From: Deltaproteobacteria bacterium
Lineage (GTDB): Bacteria; UBA10199; DSSB01
Direction: 5' to 3'
DNA: 13,065 nucleotides
Assembly (NCBI GenBank): GCA_021772695.1
Contig: JAJFLL010000203.1
Coordinates: 1-13,065 of the forward strand
Position 1 is the first letter of the stretch. Each line of letters opens with the position of its first letter. The translations under genes were made by a program, and so were the position numbers. Positions 8,401 to 13,065 of the stretch are shown here, piece by piece. The notes below the pieces were generated by a model. The model did no database searches, was not told where the DNA came from, and saw only the letters and a list, made by a program, of their open reading frames with translations.

Positions 8401-11400
8401 ATATCGGAGATTTCTTCCAATACTTTTGAAAGTTCTTCGATTTGGGCTTTGCGAATATCTTGGCCGGACCGTTTGCCTCTCGACTGTACTTTCCCATTGG
8501 GACTCACCCAATAGGGTACTTTGGTTCTAGAGAGGTACCTCGATGCAACATGGCCTCCCTTATTTTTTAGCAGGCTAACGAACTCACCGAAGGAAAACCC
8601 ATTGCTTCCATGCATATGGTGCTTCAACAATTCGATAAAAATTTTGGCGTTGGCATTCAATTTTCCTTGCAGATCCAAAAAGCTAAGACCTACTTGAGCC
8701 AATTCATCGTTGATGAGGTCCAGCATCTGCCGGGGAATTTCTTTTTTGAGCCGTGCCAGTTCGACGTCCGAGATACCGTCATGGTTTTTTGCGGCTGCGA
8801 ATTCGTCTTTACTTAAAATCTTGCCCTTCGCGGACACTCTCAGATCCAAGCCGCTCTTTTGCAAATAAGAATCGGCCTGTAGGTATCCGCCTCCCTTCAT
8901 CATTTGCATCCAACGCCCAAAACTAAAAGAAGAACTCTTCAGGTGGCCCGAGGCCAATTGCAAAAAGATTTCTCCGTCCTTATTGAGATTGCCTTGGGCA
9001 TCTTTTTCAATTTTTAATCCGACGCTAGCCAACTCTTGACGTATTTTTTGGATATTCTTTTGCCGGGCAGGAGATTCCTTGACCTTCATATGGCCGGATC
9101 GGCTAGAGCGACGTCCTACGGCGGCACCGCCGGCTTCCATCCCGGCACCAAAGGCCACATTATGGAGGAAGCTGTATACCGATAAGGGGTCTTCACCTTC
9201 ATGGGCCAAATGCAGTCCCGGTAAAACCTCATGGATCTCGGTTCGCAATACCCCTGCAGCGGTCATGGCCGAGGCACCACCCAGGATGCGCATGGTTAGT
9301 CCTTCCAAATGACCCCAACTGTGGAAGGGTTTCATGGCAAAATGGATCATCCCCACATCGATGGCGGTGGCCCCCAAGTTATGGGACTCCGCCCCGGGCT
9401 GGGTGATGTGGTTAAAGGCCCAGAAGGTGGCCGCATTGGCGCCCACGTTGGCCGCCTCAGGTAAGACCGCAATCTTTAGGCCTTGAGAGATACCCATCCC
9501 GGCCATATCAACGGTGGTGACTTCGGCAAGTAGTCCGCGGGAAGCCAAAAATAATTCCCCTTCGGCCACCGTGGATACTCGACCCATTTGTACCAGCTCT
9601 GCAGCCACCACTTCTAATTCGGCACTGGTCATGACCCCACCAATAGCCGTTTGGGTGGCCAGCCGTGCTCGCATGGCACGGGCGGCCCATTGACCGGCCT
9701 TAGCGGCCACTCCGGCACCCACGAAAGTCAGGGCCAACATGGCGGCGTTTTCTTTGCTAAATAATTCCCGGTAAAATTGTCCGGACATCTCTTCGGTCTG
9801 GATACGACTTTCAAAATATCGAACTTTTCTGGCGGCCTCGGAACCCAAGGGCATATGGGCCTGAATTTGTGAAGAGGCCTGATAGAGGGCCATCATCATC
9901 TCGCCTTCGCCTTCCCAATAATCCACATCTTTATCTAATAAGATTTGCAATTCACCCAATGCCTGTTGGGCATCGGCGGCGCTATCAAGATTGTCCATGG
10001 CACCCAATAAGGAAGAGATCTCCCGGTGGTGTTTGCTTTGGGAACTGGGGCCTTGGTAAATAAAATCGCTGAGCTTTTTTACGGCATCGCTTTCGGGGTG
10101 CAATTCAAGGTAGCGATGGATGGCTACTGTAAGATTTGTCGGGGCCTGGTCCTGAGGTAGACTGCGTAAGTAAATTCCTAGTTCGGCCAATCCCCGATTG
10201 ACCTGTCGCTCATTGCGACCGCGACGACCGGTCTTCGCTGCATTTTGATAGGCTTCGGCGCTGGGGTAATCCTCAGCGCGGGCAAAGGCCTTTAACAAAT
10301 TGATTTGTCGATCCAAACGACCTTGATTCAACGACAAAAGGCTTTTACCCAAAGAGTCGACGATGGTCTGTGCATCGGGATGATCGAGGCTTTCACGCTC
10401 CATTAAATTTTGAAATAGAATAACCGCATCGTCGTAGCGGCCGCCCTCGTAATGGGCCATGGCGCGGGCCACTGCCTGCAAATCACCGGTACTGTACTCG
10501 GCCACTTGCTCAGCTCCTTGTTCGGCCCACAAGCTAACGGAATTCAATGCCCAGGTGGCATTATTGACTTGGTGGGGAATGGCCTGGAGGCGACGGGCTC
10601 GCTCTTGAGGGTTGGTTTTAGCCTGACCCAATAGCTCGCGCATGATGGGATCATTCTCATGAGAGGAACGCGACAACCTTTTTTGTTCAGTGGCCAATGT
10701 TTGTAGTTCCACACGTAATAAACTTTTCGCCCGGTCGTAAAGGCTGACCAATCCCAATTGGGCCTTTAGCCATTGGGTATCCTGCATTAATTTCTCACGT
10801 TCCGACGATGCGACACTTGAAAGGTCCACGTTTGAAACCTTGCTGAGTAATTCCACCGTGGCGTATGGCCAGACCTCGACTAATTGGGATCCGATAATGC
10901 CGCCCAATTGATTTTGTTCGATGTTGAGATTGGCGAGGGCCAAGGCCCGTTGCCCGGGATCGGAAATGGCTTGGGCGGCTCCACGATCGGCCTGGCGATA
11001 GTTGGCCAGTTTACGCTCTAATAAATGGAGCGGTGCTTGACTTTGCTCAACTTCTTGGTGGTTGCCCAACGAATCGAGGGACACGCGCCCGCTTTGTTCA
11101 TTAAGACCGGTGCCAAAGCCATGGCAAAACATGACCAATTCGGTCAGGTTTTCTAATTCGAGCATGGTCACATCTTCTGCCGCTAAAATCTCTACCTCTG
11201 GGCTTAGTTGGCCTTCGGTAACTGTTAGCCGCCAACTCTCTGCGAGCACATAGGCTTGTTCCTCAATGGTCTTGAGTTTCGAGTCCTCATTCTTAAAACG
11301 TTCTTTTAATTCCAACAGTGCGGCACCATGGGCCTGTCGCAATTGCAAGCGTTCGGCACCATTCAAGTCATTCCAATGGTTTTCATAGACTTGAAGAAAA

Positions 11401-12752
11401 AGATCGACGTTTCCGTTGGCGCGACCGGCTTCCAGGTCAAGTTGTACTTGCTCGGCGGCACTCCAGGTCAGTTTAGGGGAAGAAGCAATTTTGGTGAGAC
11501 GGCCCGCCATGGACTGTCGATTGAGAAAGAGATCGCCTTGGCGATCAAGACCATGGCGACCCATTTCTACAGAAAGGTCATTCAGAGTTTTGGCAAAGGC
11601 CAGTTGTCCTTGAGGGGGAAGTTTTTGCCAAATGGCGAAGGCAATGTTCATACCCTCTACGGATCCACTCGCTTGCTTTGATGCAGGCACGTCGATCTCT
11701 CGCTGCATGAGGGCGGCGGAAATCCCGATCCATTCTTGCATGAGTTCCGGTGAGGCATCTTGCGACTTGGCCACTCGAGCCCAGGACTGGAGCTTTTTAT
11801 CGGCTTCGTCCTTGAGGCCCAATTCTAAAAAGCCTTCGAGCACTTGAAACCGTAACAACATGCGTTCGGGTCCAGCGGTCAGCCGGGCAATTTCTTTTTC
11901 GACTCCCAATAACTTTTCTTTGGCCGCCAACTGGGATTCGTGCAGAGAAATCATTTGGCCCTGAAAATTAGGTATGGCAAAGCCCTCTTGCTCAGGGCGA
12001 TTTTTCGAAAAAGCTTGTCGTAATTCTTGAAATTCCGCCATAGCCGACAAACGACGCGTCGGACTCTCGACCCGCTCTAAGCTTTGAGCTAATTCTTGAC
12101 CCAATACTACCGCCACTTCCTCCAGACTTTTGGCTAAAACCATCGTACCACTGTCTTCCGATGACCCGTTTTGGAGTGCATAGTTCTTTTCGGCTTGGAC
12201 TAAAAAGGTGAGCTCACGGCTAAGGTGCACTCCCAACTCCAGGCTCTCTTCGCTAGACAAATGGGGCATTTTTTCAGCAAGATCGGCGACCAAATCCATG
12301 GCTGTGCGCAGATGATACCCATCCACCCCATTCGATCGGTCTTCTTTCAATACTCGGTGGGATATTTGGTATTCGGCCCAAAGTCGAAGCACGTGGTGGC
12401 GGTGGTCCATGGCCTCGGCGGCCGGCGCATTGGCCGCATGCTCGGCCTTTTCGCCCTTAACGGCCACGATCCGGTAAATCTCTTTTAATTCAGTAGCAAG
12501 TTCGGTGTGAAAGGAGAAGGCTTCTACGGTAGGGGCCGAGTCCGAAAAAAACCTAGCGTCTTTGGCCAGTGAGCGTTGGGTCTGCGGCAACACCACCGCC
12601 TGGGCGGCTTCGGTCGTGGTAGCGCTATTCCCAGGAGTTTCTTCCGGGGCGGTGGATGGTGTTTGTACCGCAGCTTGAGACAGGGGATCGTGCCACAAAC
12701 CCCTCGGGTTGCGGCCCAATTGTGATGAAATATGTGAATGTGGGTTTCCCAA
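4485..12752 (-). CDS. Giant multidomain protein with peptidase-like domain and C-terminal PP2C phosphatase
   Basis: An uninterrupted 2755-codon gene. No signal peptide or clear membrane span is seen, so it is probably cytoplasmic. Approximate order: a polar N-terminus (1-60); a long helical region with TPR-like stretches, for example AHYEGGRYDDAVILF near 766; a Gly/Ala-rich helical module (1000-1212); two ~80-residue repeats (1237-1316 and 1347-1426); a charged, probably disordered linker (~1440-1572); an alpha/beta-looking segment (~1575-1690) and a helical middle that I do not recognise; a peptidase-like domain with HEIGH at 2301-2305; and a PP2C phosphatase (~2440-2755). The PP2C metal-binding signatures are intact: NED (2468-2470), DGMGGHGDG (from D2483), GDA (D2559), SDGLWD (D2639), DN (D2743). 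It should remove phosphate from Ser/Thr of unknown proteins. The TTG start at 12752 is chosen because a strong GGAGGAG-type site ends eight bases upstream. It is first in a probable two-gene operon with the 918-codon gene. Confidence 0.92.
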   Translation of the reverse strand: MGNPHSHISSQLGRNPRGLWHDPLSQAAVQTPSTAPEETPGNSATTTEAAQAVVLPQTQRSLAKDARFFSDSAPTVEAFSFHTELATELKEIYRIVAVKGEKAEHAANAPAAEAMDHRHHVLRLWAEYQISHRVLKEDRSNGVDGYHLRTAMDLVADLAEKMPHLSSEESLELGVHLSRELTFLVQAEKNYALQNGSSEDSGTMVLAKSLEEVAVVLGQELAQSLERVESPTRRLSAMAEFQELRQAFSKNRPEQEGFAIPNFQGQMISLHESQLAAKEKLLGVEKEIARLTAGPERMLLRFQVLEGFLELGLKDEADKKLQSWARVAKSQDASPELMQEWIGISAALMQREIDVPASKQASGSVEGMNIAFAIWQKLPPQGQLAFAKTLNDLSVEMGRHGLDRQGDLFLNRQSMAGRLTKIASSPKLTWSAAEQVQLDLEAGRANGNVDLFLQVYENHWNDLNGAERLQLRQAHGAALLELKERFKNEDSKLKTIEEQAYVLAESWRLTVTEGQLSPEVEILAAEDVTMLELENLTELVMFCHGFGTGLNEQSGRVSLDSLGNHQEVEQSQAPLHLLERKLANYRQADRGAAQAISDPGQRALALANLNIEQNQLGGIIGSQLVEVWPYATVELLSKVSNVDLSSVASSEREKLMQDTQWLKAQLGLVSLYDRAKSLLRVELQTLATEQKRLSRSSHENDPIMRELLGQAKTNPQERARRLQAIPHQVNNATWALNSVSLWAEQGAEQVAEYSTGDLQAVARAMAHYEGGRYDDAVILFQNLMERESLDHPDAQTIVDSLGKSLLSLNQGRLDRQINLLKAFARAEDYPSAEAYQNAAKTGRRGRNERQVNRGLAELGIYLRSLPQDQAPTNLTVAIHRYLELHPESDAVKKLSDFIYQGPSSQSKHHREISSLLGAMDNLDSAADAQQALGELQILLDKDVDYWEGEGEMMMALYQASSQIQAHMPLGSEAARKVRYFESRIQTEEMSGQFYRELFSKENAAMLALTFVGAGVAAKAGQWAARAMRARLATQTAIGGVMTSAELEVVAAELVQMGRVSTVAEGELFLASRGLLAEVTTVDMAGMGISQGLKIAVLPEAANVGANAATFWAFNHITQPGAESHNLGATAIDVGMIHFAMKPFHSWGHLEGLTMRILGGASAMTAAGVLRTEIHEVLPGLHLAHEGEDPLSVYSFLHNVAFGAGMEAGGAAVGRRSSRSGHMKVKESPARQKNIQKIRQELASVGLKIEKDAQGNLNKDGEIFLQLASGHLKSSSFSFGRWMQMMKGGGYLQADSYLQKSGLDLRVSAKGKILSKDEFAAAKNHDGISDVELARLKKEIPRQMLDLINDELAQVGLSFLDLQGKLNANAKIFIELLKHHMHGSNGFSFGEFVSLLKNKGGHVASRYLSRTKVPYWVSPNGKVQSRGKRSGQDIRKAQIEELSKVLEEISDIEGDVLTDLDTSTNTPETEPVLDDLQLLFQEWNREQSKVANGDNYARPKGSHDLSTAKDTPVRVPTEKLVREKKTSADVVELSDPNAETAKISLEDRAGLPLAAGERRKVDTSSPAIALDGRNGISSNEAAFRLKQAEIYLRQVDSVFYRWVGAEDSIVPGSKHSSVKMKVETTEAPNGIPYLEAAIRVKGEHRAAALVKDLEKSVPMLKYLGTEKGSEVYQISFLHDGPMVRVKIVPEALPYDANHAAEIYQAFRKYFLPTLNAWFQQSGLRAGYAARTHAILDRFDHLWKKTDLNPQEQDAIMNLVEYLKEVPSMIRHTDVMDRVHQAEQVALRVGPEAYQKIQDQSDRALDLFGEVQRKLSLDELATGKVLPENQEIYQQYQKALSRLDGEIVALMQLPTGEGEIFGAAASQRSSLLDFSTQEVAIFKDLGVDSANNLVDPSGNGAKRYVLAYGLDRLLRMSQVRQDPRIDWGIMRLSGAIRQQLSRGQRSHASLDALLAKYQRNDLGMPLKNTAVAIGPQAFAFTGSQRNVLAEQFPAGEVPFGVDPSNVLEVLLALHQLARKGGGVGKGQQALRLKPMGQQVLTKIGEGYGPLIQKIHPELYQYYLSLNGNQRIGFDSGRVHFRALAGAWARLRDWVSRDADTSEISWDVLRGQLHEDILSLGKQRPNLQKEIKNLPRQFGELFERGATVEQRDGQNFLVEPSRGNQAIMTRPVGAEVQLAYLEWQKRRGFIETNVGQTEQALAEMRTGLGSLGVTVEIAPLDSETSPGLRGLSGQERGALVYLNEIFKQMPAHFWQSAQIKKIAIMTPRPGMHSGAHFDANTQTVYIYSDAFKGSRRNLAAVVLHEIGHGTARRFTTPHTEIPFEAQNRMALAHRVINLHEAHLGLDILDGPQARANYQRSLPEFLAELNLMYVAAGPKLRQHIQNIPRGSRERKAWEEVYAQVKTRIFGGLEFGSTRPEYAEIQAIDWDNAGSVRQGGFQSQGPAQKYGSYAAWTDPSKFYNPHKKAQPVNEDAVAQFSDGAIVADGMGGHGDGDKASAIVVQQFVNEMQAGGDMVSAFKNAATEVHRFNGEKGKAGAVAVAMKLHPQEGPTERLEVVHSGDAKLVVFLPDGRGGYQVGPQTFDHTLGGEMYRQGRFNTMQMRIDPQAHAVASALGAKIYDPIIEHQWFDLPRGAKVVMGSDGLWDNMTPKEVAQILNRPVAAETEVAQIKQTLDWKMEQFDRAKKALKAGRGHYLQVEEWNEFTHEMESVDIKVVPLADHSGMFISRQGNVYNAQGQVQDHFKVDNLAIYVYHHDIP
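5538..6080 (-). other. HEIGH zinc-peptidase-like domain of the giant protein
   Basis: Residues ~2225-2405. A strand region with a Tyr/Ile-rich edge (TVYIYSDAF) precedes a helix carrying VVLHEIGHG, with H2301, E2302 and H2305. About 55 residues later a second helix reads PEFLAELNLMY, where E2360 or E2364 could be the third zinc ligand. This resembles the 'HExxH ... FAE' arrangement of anthrax lethal-factor-like and related gluzincins, but a family assignment would need a profile search. Confidence 0.65.
8475..9044 (-). repeat. Tandem duplication of an ~80-residue domain in the giant protein
   Basis: Residues 1237-1316 and 1347-1426, separated by 30 residues, align over their full length with about one third identity by eye. 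Anchors common to both copies are ELAxVGL at the start, QGxLN, IFxxL, FSFG, an aromatic two residues later, a GG, YL, and VSxxGK at the end. The linker between them is helical (ARLKKEIPRQMLDL). This points to an old internal duplication of a small fold that I cannot name. The position between the Gly/Ala module and the linker suggests a binding or spacer role, which is inference. Confidence 0.75.
9117..9755 (-). other. Gly/Ala-rich helical module of the giant protein (long copy)
   Basis: Residues ~1000-1212. Several small-residue-rich helices (LTFVGAGVAAKAGQW; GMGISQGLKIAVL; GGASAMTAAGV) end in GAGMEAGGAAVGRR. The pattern of Gly/Ala with regularly placed large hydrophobics suggests tightly packed helices. 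It could alternatively be membrane-active, but histidines, acids and arginines interrupt every segment, so I do not call transmembrane spans. It parallels residues ~85-290 of the downstream protein. Confidence 0.45.
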
Positions 12753-12757
12753 AACGT

Positions 12758-12784
12758 TCGCTCCTCCTCCCTAGGTAGGAGCAA
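12758..12784 (-). promoter_or_regulatory. Shine-Dalgarno of the giant gene within a possible hairpin
   Basis: On the minus strand the sequence AGGGAGGAGGAG ends eight bases before the TTG start, an unusually strong ribosome-binding site that compensates for the weak start codon and decides it. The same segment can pair: minus-strand TTGCTCCT (from 12784) is complementary to AGGAGCGA (ending 12758), with one G-U pair, around an 11-base loop. The proximal part of the site would be in the stem while GGGAGG stays in the loop. Translational control through this fold is inference. Confidence 0.55.
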
Positions 12785-12817
12785 GGGTTGTGCCAAGGGA
12801 GGAAGCCGGGAGGCCCA

Positions 12818-12835
12818 TGATAACTATATGTAATT
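12818..12835. repeat. AT-rich direct repeat, copy 1
   Basis: TGATAACTATATGTAATT matches copy 2 at 12949-12966 in 16 of 18 positions, with 11 identical bases at the start. It lies 66 bases upstream of the giant's start codon. On the minus strand it contains TATAGT, a possible -10 element. Confidence 0.5.
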
Positions 12836-12948
12836 ATTTAATTTTTTATTACTAGGGTTTAAATAAAATTTACAGGGACCCCAGGAGGGCCAAGGGATTT
12901 CATGAAATTTCACGAGATTTGAGGGGTGCTAGCTGCATAACAAGGTTT

Positions 12949-12966
12949 TGATAACTATAGATAATT
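12949..12966. repeat. AT-rich direct repeat, copy 2
   Basis: TGATAACTATAGATAATT, 131 bases from copy 1 and in the same orientation. Both copies could be regulator sites or two promoter -10 regions reading leftward into the giant gene. No third copy was seen by eye in the other two intergenic regions of the window. Confidence 0.5.
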
Positions 12967-13016
12967 TAGATTACGAAAAATAATGGAATCATTTCTACCA
13001 TCCAGATTTCATTTCC

Positions 13017-13034
13017 GTTTCCGACGTCGGAAAC
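13017..13034. promoter_or_regulatory. 18-bp perfect palindrome, operator-like
   Basis: GTTTCCGACGTCGGAAAC is identical to its own reverse complement over 18 bases, centred between 13025 and 13026. A loopless perfect dyad fits a site for a dimeric DNA-binding protein better than an RNA hairpin, and no T tract follows on either strand. It lies about 265 bases from the giant's start and close to a possible rightward start at 13059. The regulator is unknown. Confidence 0.55.
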
Positions 13035-13065
13035 CCACATTTGAGAGAGATTTCTCCTATGGAAG

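Larger units (their letters stand above)
12753..13065. promoter_or_regulatory. Upstream region of the giant gene, rich in repeats
   Basis: These 313 bases hold no gene I can support. Going away from the start they contain the Shine-Dalgarno and its hairpin (12758-12784), a first copy of an AT-rich repeat (12818-12835), an AT-rich tract (12830-12872), a palindrome TTTCATGAAA (12898-12907), the second repeat copy (12949-12966) and an 18-bp palindrome (13017-13034). Each AT-rich repeat reads TATAGT on the minus strand, a 5/6 match to a -10 box, but no good -35 box accompanies it. At the right edge an ATG on the plus strand (13059) follows GAGAGAGA, so a rightward gene may begin there, which would make this a divergent control region; only two codons are visible. 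Confidence 0.5.

Noticed and set aside
9117..9755. Transmembrane segments in the Gly/Ala-rich module
   Set aside because: Charged residues and histidines interrupt each hydrophobic stretch within about 15 residues, so membrane spans are not supported.
11328..11681. 117-codon plus-strand frame opposite the helical N-terminal part of the giant
   Set aside because: It is antisense to a continuous gene, with no motif and no convincing ribosome-binding site.
12966..13064. Minus-strand frame open from the right edge to a TAA at 12966-12968, which could be the tail of an upstream gene
   Set aside because: It is only 32 codons, it overlaps the perfect palindrome and ends next to the AT-rich repeat, and the peptide has no recognisable character. 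Chance openness is likely; sequence beyond the edge would settle it.
13059..13065. Possible plus-strand gene start (ATG after GAGAGAGA) at the right edge
   Set aside because: Only two codons are visible, so it is mentioned as context and not called as a gene.
1..13065. CRISPR array, tRNA or rRNA genes, insertion sequences, attachment sites
   Set aside because: No regularly spaced repeats, no tRNA-like cloverleaf, no rRNA-like stretch, no transposase-like frame and no flanking terminal repeats were seen on either strand.

Overview
The window reads as a stretch of chromosome from a Gram-negative bacterium that encodes very large multidomain proteins. Base composition is near balanced by eye, and all the large reading frames are intact. 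The giant multidomain proteins and the kinase subfamily remind me of uncultivated Deltaproteobacteria-related lineages, such as UBA10199-type genomes. That placement rests on memory and inference and is not proven here.

Layout. Bases 1-241 (minus) carry the N-terminal 80 codons of a Ser/Thr protein kinase that runs off the left edge. A 123-base divergent leader (242-364) with two small hairpins separates it from an APC-superfamily amino-acid/polyamine permease (365-1663, plus). The permease overlaps tail to tail, by 28 bases, with a 918-residue protein (1636-4392, minus) that has an HExxH zinc-peptidase-like motif near its C-terminus. A 92-base gap without a visible terminator separates that gene from a 2755-residue giant (4485-12752, minus), so the two are probably co-transcribed, giant first. 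Bases 12753-13065 form a non-coding upstream region. It holds a strong Shine-Dalgarno inside a possible hairpin, an 18-bp imperfect direct repeat, and an 18-bp perfect palindrome.

The giant is the centre of interest. It has a long helical, partly TPR-like N-terminal half, then a Gly/Ala-rich helical module, a tandem pair of ~80-residue repeats, a polar linker, an unrecognised middle, an HEIGH zinc-peptidase-like domain, and a PP2C-type protein phosphatase at the extreme C-terminus with all its key aspartates. The 918-residue neighbour looks like a shorter relative: it shares the Gly/Ala-rich module and also ends in an HExxH domain.

Working hypothesis (inference): the two minus-strand proteins form a cytoplasmic peptidase/phosphatase pair assembled on helical scaffolds. 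The nearby Ser/Thr kinase could be the opposing activity in reversible phosphorylation, although the permease gene lies between them and no functional link is shown. The permease may be an unrelated neighbour.
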